A stretch of 64,000 nt of DNA from Miniphocaeibacter massiliensis (GCF_900232905.1 NZ_OCTQ01000004.1:62001-126000); one strand, 5' to 3'. Counted from the first letter of the stretch, positions 34,448 through 44,076 are shown. Made by a program: numbers and translations. The notes: generated from the sequence alone by a model not told the origin.

Positions 34448-35797
34448 CTATATTTCCAACAAAGCCACTGCTTCACAATGAACCGTTCTTGGAAACTGGT
34501 CAAATAATTCTAAAGATTTTAACTTATAGCCTTCTTCTAAAAATATTTCTATATCTCTAACTTGTGTTACTGGATTACAAGAAATATACACAAATTTCTC
34601 TGGTTTTACAGATATTATTTTATTTATTGCTTTTGGGTGTATTCCATCTCTTGGTGGGTCTAATACTATAATATCCGCTTCACCTTTAAGTTCTTCTATT
34701 TTTTCTAGCACATCTCCTGCTATAAACTCGGCATTTTTTATATTGTTTAGTTTACAAGTTTGGTTTGCCTTTTCTACTGCTTCTTCTATTATTTCTATTC
34801 CCATTACTTTTTTTGCTTTTTTAGAGAAAACTTGCCCTATTGTCCCTGTTCCAGAGTATAGGTCAAATATAGTTTTGTTGTCTATATCTCCTGCTAGTTC
34901 TAGTGCCTTTGCATATAGTTTTTCTGCTGCTTTTGGATTTGGTTGAAAAAACGAAAACGGACTTATCTGAAATTCTAATCCTAATAATTTTTCTGTTATA
35001 TACCCTTCTCCATAAAGTATTTCTACTTTTTCTGGAACTACTGCGTCTGAAAGGGAGTCATTTGTTGTATGAATAACTGTTTTTATTTCACCATCTAACT
35101 CTAGATTTAGTAATACTCTAACAAAGTCTTCTTTACACCACTCTTCTTGTGATGAAGTTACTAAATTTACCATATATTCTTTTTGGCTAAAAGAGTACCT
35201 TACTATTAGATGTCTTAAAAGTCCTTCGTGGCTTCTTTTTTTATAAAAAGATGTGTTGTTATCTCTGAAATATCCTTGAACTTCTTTTCTTATTATTTCA
35301 TAGCCTTTATTTACGATATTACAATTATCTGTTTCACAAATTTCGTAAAATCTTCCTTTGGAGTGCATTCCTAAAGTAAGTTCTCCACCTTTTTCTTTAT
35401 CTCCAAAACTGTACTCCATCTTATTTCTATAGTAAACTTCACTTGGACTTGGATTTATTGTTATTTCTTTGCTATACACTTCTTTGTAAAGTCTTTCTAG
35501 CATTTCTTTTTTTAATTCCAATTCTTTACTATATTTTAAGGTTTGATAGGTGCAACCTCCACAAATTCCAAACTGTGGACAAGGATTTTCTGTTTCTATA
35601 TTAGATTTTTCTATTAATTCTATAAGCTTTGACTCTGTATAGTCTCTTCTTTTTCTTTGAGTTAGAATTTTTACAGTTTGTCCTTTTATTCCGCCCTTAA
35701 ATATGTATTTTTTACCTTCTATTTCTATAATTGATTTATTAGGAAATTTGTTTTCTTTTATATTTCCTATTATTTCTTTTCTTTTTCTTCTTGCCAT
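34448..35797 (-). CDS. rlmD: 23S rRNA (uracil-5-)-methyltransferase, RlmD/RumA family
   Basis: The 449-residue protein has an N-terminal TRAM-like beta domain, an iron-sulfur motif CPQFGICGGC with a further Cys near 160, and a class I methyltransferase domain. That domain contains DLYSGTGTIGQVF for SAM, LDPPRDG and the nucleophilic Cys in YISCNPVT. It makes 5-methyluridine in 23S rRNA (U1939 or U747 type; Firmicute paralogues share this layout). The ribosome site is weak (GGGT). It is monocistronic. Confidence 0.9.
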   Translation of the reverse strand: MARRKRKEIIGNIKENKFPNKSIIEIEGKKYIFKGGIKGQTVKILTQRKRRDYTESKLIELIEKSNIETENPCPQFGICGGCTYQTLKYSKELELKKEMLERLYKEVYSKEITINPSPSEVYYRNKMEYSFGDKEKGGELTLGMHSKGRFYEICETDNCNIVNKGYEIIRKEVQGYFRDNNTSFYKKRSHEGLLRHLIVRYSFSQKEYMVNLVTSSQEEWCKEDFVRVLLNLELDGEIKTVIHTTNDSLSDAVVPEKVEILYGEGYITEKLLGLEFQISPFSFFQPNPKAAEKLYAKALELAGDIDNKTIFDLYSGTGTIGQVFSKKAKKVMGIEIIEEAVEKANQTCKLNNIKNAEFIAGDVLEKIEELKGEADIIVLDPPRDGIHPKAINKIISVKPEKFVYISCNPVTQVRDIEIFLEEGYKLKSLELFDQFPRTVHCEAVALLEI

Positions 35798-35885
35798 ATC
35801 ATACCCACTAATCTATTCCTATTTTTTTAATCAAACTATTACATTATATACCTATTATTAACTTTTATAAAGCATTTATACTTTA

Positions 35886-35914
35886 TTGACAAATTTCTTT
35901 TATTAAAATACACT
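35886..35914 (+). promoter_or_regulatory. Promoter of the antiporter leader
   Basis: TTGACA (35886-35891), 17 bases, then TACACT (35909-35914). It lies about 147 bases upstream of the antiporter start, leaving a long leader. Confidence 0.7.
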
Positions 35915-36060
35915 ATTTTGTAAGGAATTAAGTTACTTCTTGGCTTTGCCTAAACCACTTTTATAATTGATGGCTTCTGCACTGCAGAGGTCTTTTTTTG
36001 TCTTTAACATATAAGTCTCTGCTTGAGATTGTCAGATTTTATATTTTATGGAGGTTTTTT
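35915..36060 (+). promoter_or_regulatory. Structured leader with attenuator before the cation/proton antiporter
   Basis: From the predicted start near 35921 an 80-base segment runs to an intrinsic terminator at 35974-36000, then about 60 bases lead to the ATG. The segment holds GGCTTTGCC, CTAAACC and TGATGGCTTCTGC. The last is like the 3' end of fluoride riboswitches, which are known upstream of some antiporters. However, the 5' GAUG element of that class is not found. It is best described as an unassigned riboswitch-like attenuator. Confidence 0.5.
35974..36000 (+). terminator. Intrinsic terminator inside the antiporter leader
   Basis: CTTCTGC pairs with GCAGAGG around a three-base loop, followed by TC and seven T. 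It ends about 61 bases before the antiporter start codon. Confidence 0.8.
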
Positions 36061-37239
36061 ATGCTTTTTAGTTTAGCTTTAATGTTTTTACTTGGTTTGC
36101 TATTAGCTAGTACTTTTAGAAAACTTAAGCTACCCAGTTTACTTGGAATGTTATTAACTGGTATTATCCTCGGTCCTTACGCCCTAAATCTATTGGATGA
36201 TTCTATTTTAAACATTTCGCCAGAATTAAGAAAAATTGCTTTAATTATTATTTTAACAAGAGCTGGATTATCTTTAAATATTTCTGATTTAAAAAAAGTT
36301 GGAAGACCTGCAATTTTAATGTGCTTTATACCTGCTTGTTTTGAAATACTAGGTATGGTTATAATAGGTCCTAAAATATTTGATATAAGTATATTAGATG
36401 CTGCTATTATCGGTACAATTCTAGGCGCTGTTTCTCCAGCTGTTGTAATTCCAAAAATGCTATACCTAATGGAAAGAAATATTGGAACAAAAAAAAGCAT
36501 TCCACAACTAATTTTAGCTGGTTCTTCTGTTGATGATATTTTTGTAATAGTTCTTTTTACAATTTTTACAGGACTTGCACAAACTGGAAATATATCCATT
36601 GCAAGCTTTCTTCAAATACCTATATCCATTATTACCGGTGTAGTTGTTGGTTTGTTTATTGGAATTTTACTCGTAAAGTTATTTAAATACATTCACATAA
36701 GAGATTCTGTAAAAGTAATAATAATTTTAAGTATTTCTTTTATTTTGGTAACTGCAGAAGATTATTTAGAATCTACTGTACCTTTTTCTGGACTTCTAGC
36801 TATTATGACTTTAGCAATTATTATCCAAAAAAAATACACTGTTTTATCAAGTAGATTATCTATTAAATTTTCTAAACTTTGGATAGCTGCAGAAATAATA
36901 TTATTTGTTTTGGTTGGAGCTTCTGTCGATTTAGTTCATGTATCTTCAGAAGGAGTATCTGTTATTATAGTAATATTTGGAGCTTTAGCTTTTAGAATGA
37001 TAGGAGTACTTTTATGTCTTTTAAAAACTAACTTAACCTTCAAAGAAAGAGTTTTTTGTATAATTGCTTATGTTCCAAAAGCTACTGTTCAAGCTGCTAT
37101 TGGTGGAATCCCTCTTGCTATGGGACTACCTATAGGGACTTTAGCTCTTACAATTGCTGTACTGTCTATATTGATTACAGCTCCTCTTGGTGCTCTTGGA
37201 ATAGACTTATCTTATAAAAAATTATTAGAGCAAAATTAA
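36061..37239 (+). CDS. Cation:proton antiporter (CPA2-like, Na+/H+ exchanger family)
   Basis: The 392-residue protein has about 12-13 membrane segments and begins MLFSLALMFLLGLLLAS. ATG at 36061 is chosen because GGAGG lies six bases upstream; upstream frame extension has no ribosome site. LGMLLTGIILGPY and the conserved acidic pair in AGSSVDDIFVIVLFT are typical of CPA-type exchangers. It probably exchanges Na+ or K+ for protons at the cytoplasmic membrane. The attenuator-like leader implies control by an ion or small ligand. It has no NADP-binding or Usp domain. Confidence 0.86.
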   Translation: MLFSLALMFLLGLLLASTFRKLKLPSLLGMLLTGIILGPYALNLLDDSILNISPELRKIALIIILTRAGLSLNISDLKKVGRPAILMCFIPACFEILGMVIIGPKIFDISILDAAIIGTILGAVSPAVVIPKMLYLMERNIGTKKSIPQLILAGSSVDDIFVIVLFTIFTGLAQTGNISIASFLQIPISIITGVVVGLFIGILLVKLFKYIHIRDSVKVIIILSISFILVTAEDYLESTVPFSGLLAIMTLAIIIQKKYTVLSSRLSIKFSKLWIAAEIILFVLVGASVDLVHVSSEGVSVIIVIFGALAFRMIGVLLCLLKTNLTFKERVFCIIAYVPKATVQAAIGGIPLAMGLPIGTLALTIAVLSILITAPLGALGIDLSYKKLLEQN

Positions 37240-37248
37240 CATAGAAGT

Positions 37249-37288
37249 AAGAGCATAGAGTTAATACTCTTATGCTCTTGTACTTTTT
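37249..37288. terminator. Terminator between antiporter and MATE genes
   Basis: AAGAGCAT-AGAGT pairs with ACTCT-T-ATGCTCTT (one bulge), followed on the plus strand by GTAC and six T. It overlaps the last codons of the convergent MATE gene. Confidence 0.82.
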
Positions 37289-38652
37289 TGATATTTATTC
37301 ATATTGTTTCTAAAACCATTTGTCCTTTTTTCTATATAAATAAAAATAGCTATCATAACTATTCCCTTTAGTGCACCTGTCAAACTCATAGTTATCCATA
37401 TCCCTGTAAGTGCTAAATATTTCATAAAAATATATGCCATTGGTATTCTTACGGCATTTAATATCGTACCGTTTATAGCTGGGAATTTGGTAAGTCCTAG
37501 ACCATTTAACATTCCCGCTACTCCTATTTCAAGTGCCATTAACGCTGCTGTTATTCCCATTATTATAAGGTATTTACTACCTTCTGCTATAACTTCTGGG
37601 TCATTTGGAGTAAATATCTTAAATAAAAATTTATTTCCAATTATCATAACTGCTGATGCAAATAATCCTATTGCTAAAATTAACTTTATACAAACTTTTT
37701 TGGCTTCTTTTAATCTTTCGAAGTTTTTAGCTCCGTAATTTTGTCCAAAAAATGCAGTAAACGAAGTGGCAAACCCCTCTGAACTCATCCATGAAATAGA
37801 TTCTATTTGTGAACCTACAGCATATGTTGCTATTCCAACAGAACCGTAAATTGCTATATATTGGTTTAATTTTATACCTATTAGAGCGTGAATTAAACTT
37901 TGCATTGAAGCTGGTATTCCAAGTCTTACTATCTGTTTTATATATTTAAACGTAATAGTTTTTATATAGTTAATTCTTGTGTAATACTCTGAATATCTTA
38001 TCCCAATATATACATATAATATTGTTGCTATTGCCTGTGCAAGTACTGTAGCTATTGCTGCACCTTTCATTCCCATTTTAGGTACTGGTCCAAAACCAAA
38101 AATTAAAATAGGATCAAAAGCTATATTAAATACCAATGCTATTAATGATACCTTAAATGGTGTAGTGCTGTTTCCTTGTGAGTAAAATATAGCAGCAAAA
38201 AACGGATTTAAAAATGTAAAAACAAGCCCCCACGAAATTATTAAATGATAATCTAATGCTAACTTTTCAACTACTGGCTCAAGTTTGTAAAACCCGTACA
38301 TGGAGTCTTTAAATACTAAAAATATAGTCATTAATGAAATACACAAAACTGTATTAACTTGAAAACCACTAATAGTAATTTTTTCTATACCTTCTTCGTC
38401 TCTTCTTCCATAGGCTTGTGATAATTCTACAGACATGCCTGTCTTAGTTATTAACGTTATAGCTTGAGCTAACCAAACAAAAAATCCACAAGTACCTACA
38501 GCTGCAACTGCTTCTGTTGAAAGTCTACCTAGCCATATTAAATCAACAAATGTATAAGCCATTTGTATAAAAGCTATTCCCATTAAAGGCATTGCCATTT
38601 TAGTAATTGACTTTGTAATATTTCCTTGTAATAAACTTTCATAATTCCTCAT
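37270..38652 (-). CDS. MATE-family multidrug/cation efflux protein
   Basis: The 460-residue protein has 12 predicted membrane segments in two MatE halves. Family motifs such as MGIAFIQMAYTFVDLIWLGRLS, GGN-like SQGNSTTP and QNYGAKNFERLKEA are visible. It probably exports drugs or organic cations using Na+ or H+. ATG at 38652 follows AGGG by five bases; a GTG at 38664 overlaps that site. The substrate is unknown. Confidence 0.9.
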   Translation of the reverse strand: MRNYESLLQGNITKSITKMAMPLMGIAFIQMAYTFVDLIWLGRLSTEAVAAVGTCGFFVWLAQAITLITKTGMSVELSQAYGRRDEEGIEKITISGFQVNTVLCISLMTIFLVFKDSMYGFYKLEPVVEKLALDYHLIISWGLVFTFLNPFFAAIFYSQGNSTTPFKVSLIALVFNIAFDPILIFGFGPVPKMGMKGAAIATVLAQAIATILYVYIGIRYSEYYTRINYIKTITFKYIKQIVRLGIPASMQSLIHALIGIKLNQYIAIYGSVGIATYAVGSQIESISWMSSEGFATSFTAFFGQNYGAKNFERLKEAKKVCIKLILAIGLFASAVMIIGNKFLFKIFTPNDPEVIAEGSKYLIIMGITAALMALEIGVAGMLNGLGLTKFPAINGTILNAVRIPMAYIFMKYLALTGIWITMSLTGALKGIVMIAIFIYIEKRTNGFRNNMNKYQKSTRA

Positions 38653-38723
38653 AATTTCCCTCACTTTAAATGTTTTAGAACAATAATATTATACCTTAAA
38701 AAGGTATTATTACTGTTTAAAAT

Positions 38724-38750
38724 AAAAAAAGATATATAAAATTATATATC
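38724..38750 (-). terminator. Terminator of the helicase-ATPase operon
   Basis: On the minus strand GATATATAATTTTATATATC is followed by seven T. It lies a few bases after the ATPase stop. Confidence 0.82.
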
Positions 38751-38753
38751 CTT

Positions 38754-40421
38754 TTATCTTTCTCCAGTTATATTTTTAACTTCTTCTTCACTTTGTAGAT
38801 TATTTTTTATTATTTCTTGAATAGTTTTAATCTCTTCCTTTACATTTTCTAAAATTTTTTCTAGCTTACTATTGTCTAAATTTAATATATAATCACAAAA
38901 TGTTTGTTTATTTATACCTTTGGGTATCTTCTCCGTCTTTTTCTGTCCTTCAATTTTCTTTTCTTCATAATTAAAGTATTTATCCTTATTCTTTTCTAAT
39001 TCTTTCTCTATTTCTTTATCAATGCTTAATAAATTTTCTATTCCTTTATTAAATAAATCATTCTTGAATTTTTTCATTCTAAATTTTATTACATTATTTT
39101 TTATAGAAGTATTCCCATTTTTTATTACATCACTATCAAATAGAACAACTATCTTATTATCATTTTTTATCTTACTTCTCTCTTTAAAGGTTTTATATAG
39201 TTGTCCCTCTCCATTTTCTCTAGACTGATTATTTTCTATATAACCTATATCTTCTATTTCAAAATCTAATTCTAAGTCAAATACTTCCTTAGCTTTTAAA
39301 AAATACTGTTTATCTGTTTGTCCTTCTAAATATAAATAATTTTTCTCTTTATTAATCCAAGGAATATTAAATGCACTCTTTATTATTGCTGGAGATCCTA
39401 TTGTTGGAAATTTAGGATCTTTGACTTCATAAATTTTTCCATTTTCATCTCTTTTTAAAACTATTACTTTATCATTTTTTCTATTTTCATCATGTATTAT
39501 AAAAGGAGAGTGAGTAACTGCAAATATTTGAGATGTTTGCACACCATCACTGTTGGTAAAAATATTTTTATAGTAGTCCATTATTTTCATTTGCCAATTT
39601 GGATGCATTGATATTTCTGGTTCATCTATTAATACTATTGCTCCCTCTAAAGAATTCTTATTCTTTAATAAAAATGTTCCTCTATAAATTATTTGCTTCT
39701 CTCCTGAACTCAAATTATCAAGATTAATAATTTGTTTATCTTTTTCAAATAAAACTGAAATCTCTCTATTTTCCTTATTTATTCCTTTATAGACTAAATT
39801 GTCAAACATATATGAAAATGCTTTTTCAAACCTCGTAATTCTACCAGTAAATAGTTCTTCTGTAATTATTTCTCCTATTCTACTCTTAACCTTATTAGCA
39901 ATATCTGTATCATCCATAGCCTGAATATCAACTAAAAATTGTTTTATTTCATTCTCAAAAAAATCTTCTGATTTTATACTATCAATTTCTTCATCAACAT
40001 CTGAATATTTTATATTTTCTATATAAGAATTATCTTTTAAGGTTTCATGCCCTGATAAAATTACTCTAATTTTTTCATAATAATGATTATTTACATCTTC
40101 TATGCTACTATAAAGTTTATCATCCTCCACAATATATGGTCCAAAAGCATCATATGAATGTCCAATATATTCTTCTATTAATCCATATTTATATTTCAAA
40201 GTTTTTTCTATGCCACTGTTTAATAAAAAATTTATTTCAAAATTTTGATTTTCACTATATGTTAGTCCCTCATGAATTCTTTTTAATATAGTACTTTTGC
40301 CAGTCCCATTTTCTCCAGCTATTAACACTGTATCTACTGGATTACCATTTTCATCACAAAAATCTAATTCTAAATTCCCTAAAACTTCATCATCATAAAA
40401 TTTTATTCTTTTTATTTTCAT
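38754..40421 (-). CDS. AAA ATPase with C-terminal TOPRIM-like domain (OLD/PARIS-like)
   Basis: The protein is 555 residues from ATG at 40421 (GGAGG five bases upstream; an earlier TTG overlaps that site). Walker A is GENGTGKST (36-44), the ABC-like signature LSSGEKQ is at 237-243, Walker B is VLIDEPE (263-269) and the switch is THSP (303-306). From about 363 a second module has LYLEGQTDKQYF and VVLFDSD (427-431), matching the Glu and Asp-x-Asp of TOPRIM nucleases in OLD proteins. It overlaps the nuclease-helicase gene upstream by 29 bases. A role in DNA repair or phage defence is inferred. Confidence 0.75.
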   Translation of the reverse strand: MKIKRIKFYDDEVLGNLELDFCDENGNPVDTVLIAGENGTGKSTILKRIHEGLTYSENQNFEINFLLNSGIEKTLKYKYGLIEEYIGHSYDAFGPYIVEDDKLYSSIEDVNNHYYEKIRVILSGHETLKDNSYIENIKYSDVDEEIDSIKSEDFFENEIKQFLVDIQAMDDTDIANKVKSRIGEIITEELFTGRITRFEKAFSYMFDNLVYKGINKENREISVLFEKDKQIINLDNLSSGEKQIIYRGTFLLKNKNSLEGAIVLIDEPEISMHPNWQMKIMDYYKNIFTNSDGVQTSQIFAVTHSPFIIHDENRKNDKVIVLKRDENGKIYEVKDPKFPTIGSPAIIKSAFNIPWINKEKNYLYLEGQTDKQYFLKAKEVFDLELDFEIEDIGYIENNQSRENGEGQLYKTFKERSKIKNDNKIVVLFDSDVIKNGNTSIKNNVIKFRMKKFKNDLFNKGIENLLSIDKEIEKELEKNKDKYFNYEEKKIEGQKKTEKIPKGINKQTFCDYILNLDNSKLEKILENVKEEIKTIQEIIKNNLQSEEEVKNITGER

Positions 40422-42702
40422 ATAAACCTCCAACTACCTTAATTTTATTCCAACTTTTAGGTAGTAATTCTCTATACTGTTTTTTCAAAAATCTATCATC
40501 TATTAAAAGAACTGTCCCTTTATCATCTTTATCCCTTATTACTCTTCCTGCTGCTTGTGATACTTTATTCATTCCTGGATAAATGTAGGCATATTCAAAT
40601 CCTGTATTTTCTTTTTCATCGTAGTAGTCTTTTATTAAGTTTCTTTCTACCGATATTCCTGGAAGCCCAACTGATACTATTGCCGCTCCTATTAGTCTAT
40701 CTCCTACTAGGTCTATTCCTTCTGAAAAAACTCCTCCTAATACTACAAATGCTATTATTTCCGAGTTGTGTTTAAACTGATTTAAAAATTGTTCTCTTCC
40801 CAGTTCTGTTAGGTTTGACTCTTGTTTTACTACTTTTTTTTCTTCTTTGTCAAATCTATTGTAAACTTCTTCCATAAATTTATATGATGGAAAAAATAGC
40901 ATATAGTTACCTTTTTTAGTTGTATAATTTTCTAATATTTTTGCTATTTTGTCGTAGTTTTCTTCTCTATGTTGATATCTTGTAGATAGTGGTACAACTC
41001 CTACTTTTAAGTTGTTTGGGTCAAAGGGGGATTTAAGTCTTAAGTAATAGTACTGCTCTTCTTCTGCTCCTAGTACGTCTGCATAAAATGGTATTGGCGA
41101 TAATGTTGCTGAAAAAAACACTGAACTTTCTGCTCTTTTTAGTATGTTTTTAAATATTGGCGACGTGTCTAAACAATTTATTTTAAATAATATATCGCCA
41201 TCTTTTTGCATTACTAGTGTAACGTAATTATCGCTGTAAAAATCTGATATTTTTAGAAATTTATTGAGTTCAAAATATAATTCTAGTACATCTTCGTAAT
41301 ATTCTTTTTCCTTTTTATTGGTTAGAAATTTTTCTAACATTCTCATAGATACCATAGTTTCTGTAAGAAACTCGTCGTCTAAGTATTTTGAAAGGTAATA
41401 TTTTCCATTGTCTGATATTTTATAAAATTCATCTATCATATCATAGAGCTTATTTAGTCTATTCTTAGTTTTCATATCTTCGTCTTCTAGTAAATTAACT
41501 ACTTGGTGTATTCTTTTCATAGATATTTCACTAGAGTACATATCTCTTCCTCTATCTACTAAGTTATGGCTTTCATCTACTAAAAATGTATAATTTTCAA
41601 CTGTTCCTTCAAAAAATCTCCTTAAGTAAACTGTTGGGTCAAATACATAGTTATAATCGCAAATTACTAGGTCTGAATATATTGCCATATCTAGTTGAAA
41701 CTCCATAGGACAAACTTTATGTTTTTTTGAATATTCTACGATAGTTTCCATGTTCATAATTTCTTCATTTTCGTATATGTCTAATATTGCATCATTTACT
41801 CTGTCAAAATGTCCTTTTGCAAATGGACAATCTTTTGGGTTGCATTTAACTTCGTTGTTTATGCAAATTTTATCTTTTGCAGTTATTGTTACAGCTTTAA
41901 ACCTTAGCCCTCTATCCATCAACTTATAAACTGCTTTGTTTGCAGCCTCTTTTGTTGTTGTTCTAGCTGTTAAGTAAAATATTTTATCTGTTAGTCCTTC
42001 TCCTACTGCTTTTATTGACGGGAATAAAGTTGACATTGTCTTACCAATGCCTGTTGGCGCTTCTGCAAATAATACTTTTTTCTCTTTTATAGTTCTATAA
42101 ACTCCTACTGTCATTTTTCTTTGTCCTTTTCTATATGATAAAAAAGGAAATTGTAGAGTTTTTATATGTTCATCTCTATCTTTTCTAAATTTTATTATCA
42201 TAATACTAAAATCTAAGTACAAATCTAGTAGTGCAAGGTAAAACTTTTCTAATTCTTCTATTTTGAATTTTTCTATAATTCTTTTTATATCGTCTGTTTC
42301 TACTTGGTAATATGTAAGTTGTATGTCTATTTCTTTTAAGTCATTTTTTACACAGTAAAAATATCCATAACATTTAGCTTGAGCCCAATGTAATGGATTT
42401 GAATTGTATTTTAAATCTTCTAAATTTCTAGTAGTAGATTTTATTTCATCTATTAAAACTTCTTTTCCTTTTCTAAAAATTCCATCTGCCCTTCCTTCTA
42501 CTGAAAATACTATATCTTTGTACTCTGTTTCATTTTTCAGTACAGCTTCTTTTTCGTAGTACTTTCCATATTCTTTTTGAAGTTTTTGATGAATTTTTTG
42601 TCCTTCTTTCATTCTGTTAATACTTGTGAATGTGTTGTCTATATCTCCACTTCTCATAACAAAATCTATTAGTCCATGGACTGATAATTTTACTGTTTCC
42701 AT
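40393..42702 (-). CDS. RecB-like nuclease domain fused to a DinG/Rad3-type Fe-S helicase
   Basis: The 769-residue protein starts with a PD-(D/E)xK nuclease module: D73 in GRADG, E86-x-K88 in IDEIKS and the RecB-type Q108-x3-Y112. A superfamily 2 XPD/DinG helicase follows, with Walker A EAPTGIGKT, four cysteines in the ICINNEVKCNPKDCPFAKG to KVCPME region for an iron-sulfur cluster, and the DEAH-like VDESHN box. The C-terminus has ATLSP and QAAGRVIRD. Such Cas4-like fused helicases act in DNA repair. It shares an operon with the OLD-like ATPase. GAGGT precedes ATG. Confidence 0.88.
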   Translation of the reverse strand: METVKLSVHGLIDFVMRSGDIDNTFTSINRMKEGQKIHQKLQKEYGKYYEKEAVLKNETEYKDIVFSVEGRADGIFRKGKEVLIDEIKSTTRNLEDLKYNSNPLHWAQAKCYGYFYCVKNDLKEIDIQLTYYQVETDDIKRIIEKFKIEELEKFYLALLDLYLDFSIMIIKFRKDRDEHIKTLQFPFLSYRKGQRKMTVGVYRTIKEKKVLFAEAPTGIGKTMSTLFPSIKAVGEGLTDKIFYLTARTTTKEAANKAVYKLMDRGLRFKAVTITAKDKICINNEVKCNPKDCPFAKGHFDRVNDAILDIYENEEIMNMETIVEYSKKHKVCPMEFQLDMAIYSDLVICDYNYVFDPTVYLRRFFEGTVENYTFLVDESHNLVDRGRDMYSSEISMKRIHQVVNLLEDEDMKTKNRLNKLYDMIDEFYKISDNGKYYLSKYLDDEFLTETMVSMRMLEKFLTNKKEKEYYEDVLELYFELNKFLKISDFYSDNYVTLVMQKDGDILFKINCLDTSPIFKNILKRAESSVFFSATLSPIPFYADVLGAEEEQYYYLRLKSPFDPNNLKVGVVPLSTRYQHREENYDKIAKILENYTTKKGNYMLFFPSYKFMEEVYNRFDKEEKKVVKQESNLTELGREQFLNQFKHNSEIIAFVVLGGVFSEGIDLVGDRLIGAAIVSVGLPGISVERNLIKDYYDEKENTGFEYAYIYPGMNKVSQAAGRVIRDKDDKGTVLLIDDRFLKKQYRELLPKSWNKIKVVGGLYENKKNKIL

Positions 42703-42810
42703 ATATACCTCTACTATTTATTATACTGTATAAAATAATTTTTTATTCAACTTTGATATTAAATTCTATTTGAACATATTAACTGCACTATCGGGGCATT
42801 TAAAAACCAC

Positions 42811-42838
42811 TTGACAACTTTTCAACCAATGATATAAT
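42811..42838 (+). promoter_or_regulatory. Strong promoter of the iron alcohol dehydrogenase gene
   Basis: TTGACA (42811-42816), 16 bases, then TATAAT (42833-42838) with TGA immediately before it. This is close to a perfect housekeeping promoter with extended -10. Confidence 0.88.
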
Positions 42839-42904
42839 AACATTAAAAGATAGTTAAATAATTAATTATCAATTTATTGTAATTATATTTAGGAGGTAAA
42901 TATT

Positions 42905-44056
42905 ATGGGTAATTTAAAGATTCCTGGAGATATAGTTTTTGGTAAAGACTCTTTCTCTCATCTTTCAACTTTGGAAGGTAAAAAAGCACTAATTGTAACT
43001 GGCGGAAGTTCTATGCAAAGATTTGGTTTTCTAGACTTAGCCAAAAAATATTTAGAAGATGGTGGTTTTGAGGTAGAAATTTTTGATGGAGTAGAAGAAA
43101 ATCCATCTGTTGATACAGTTTTAAAAGGTAAAGATGCAATGTTAAAATTTGAACCTGACTGGATAGTTGCTATCGGTGGAGGTTCTCCTATGGACGCTGC
43201 AAAAGTTATGTGGGTTATGTATGAATATCCTGAAGTAACTTTTGACGAGTTATTAAACAATGGCATTCCTAAGTTAAGAAACAAAGCTAAACTTGCTTGT
43301 ATTCCTTCAACTTCTGGTACTGCTTCTGAAATAACAGCTTTTTCTGTTATTACTGACACCAAAAACCACATAAAATATCCTTTAGCTTCTCCAGAAATGG
43401 TTGCTGATGTTGCTATTATCGACCCAATATTACCAGAAAAAATGCCAAAACACATAACTGCTAATACTGGAATGGATGTTTTAGCTCATGCTACTGAAGC
43501 TATAGTTTCTACAGCAGCAAATGATTATACTGATGCTTTAGCTATTCAAGCTATAAAATTAGTTTTTGAATATCTTCCACTTGCTTATAACGAACCTGAC
43601 AATTTAGGCGTTAGAGAAAAAATGCACAATGCTTCTGCAATGGCAGGTATGGCATTTACTTCAGCATCTTTAGGTATAATTCATTCTTTAGCTCACAAAA
43701 TTGGAGGTATGTTTGGTGTAACTCACGGTTTAGCTAATGCTATATTATTACCATATGTAGTTCAATTTAATAGCAAAGCAACTAATAAGGTTAACTGGAT
43801 TGAAGAAGAACTTGGAATTTTAGATTTTCCTTCAGCTATTAAAGCATTAAATGAAGAGTTAAATATTCCTCTTTCATTCAAAGAAACAAAAGGTTTTGGT
43901 TTAGAAGATGATAAGAAATTTAATGAAGTATTAGACGAAATGAGTAAAAATGCACAAGAAGATCCTTGTACTTTAACTAATCCAAGACAAACAACACCTG
44001 AAATATTAAAAATGATTTATCAACATGCTTATAAAGGTCAAGATATAGTTGATTAA
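42905..44056 (+). CDS. Iron-containing alcohol dehydrogenase
   Basis: The 383-residue protein has the NAD(P) site VAIGGGSPMDAAKVM, PSTSGTASEITAF and the iron ligands in TGMDVLAHATEA, GIIHSLAHKIGG and GVTHGLANA. It probably reduces an aldehyde such as butyraldehyde or acetaldehyde to the alcohol, recycling NAD(P)H in fermentation. AGGAGG lies eight bases before ATG, and the promoter is among the strongest in the window, implying high expression. It is monocistronic, with a terminator at 44077. Confidence 0.92.
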   Translation: MGNLKIPGDIVFGKDSFSHLSTLEGKKALIVTGGSSMQRFGFLDLAKKYLEDGGFEVEIFDGVEENPSVDTVLKGKDAMLKFEPDWIVAIGGGSPMDAAKVMWVMYEYPEVTFDELLNNGIPKLRNKAKLACIPSTSGTASEITAFSVITDTKNHIKYPLASPEMVADVAIIDPILPEKMPKHITANTGMDVLAHATEAIVSTAANDYTDALAIQAIKLVFEYLPLAYNEPDNLGVREKMHNASAMAGMAFTSASLGIIHSLAHKIGGMFGVTHGLANAILLPYVVQFNSKATNKVNWIEEELGILDFPSAIKALNEELNIPLSFKETKGFGLEDDKKFNEVLDEMSKNAQEDPCTLTNPRQTTPEILKMIYQHAYKGQDIVD

Positions 44057-44076
44057 TAGAAAAATGATGCAAATAA

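Noticed and set aside
35796..35811. GGGTAT upstream of rlmD on the minus strand
   Set aside because: The matching -35 hexamer is missing at the required distance, and the motif overlaps the ribosome site.
42958..43455. Minus-strand reading frame of 165 codons opposite the iron alcohol dehydrogenase
   Set aside because: The plus-strand gene has all iron and NAD motifs and a consensus promoter; the opposite frame has no features.
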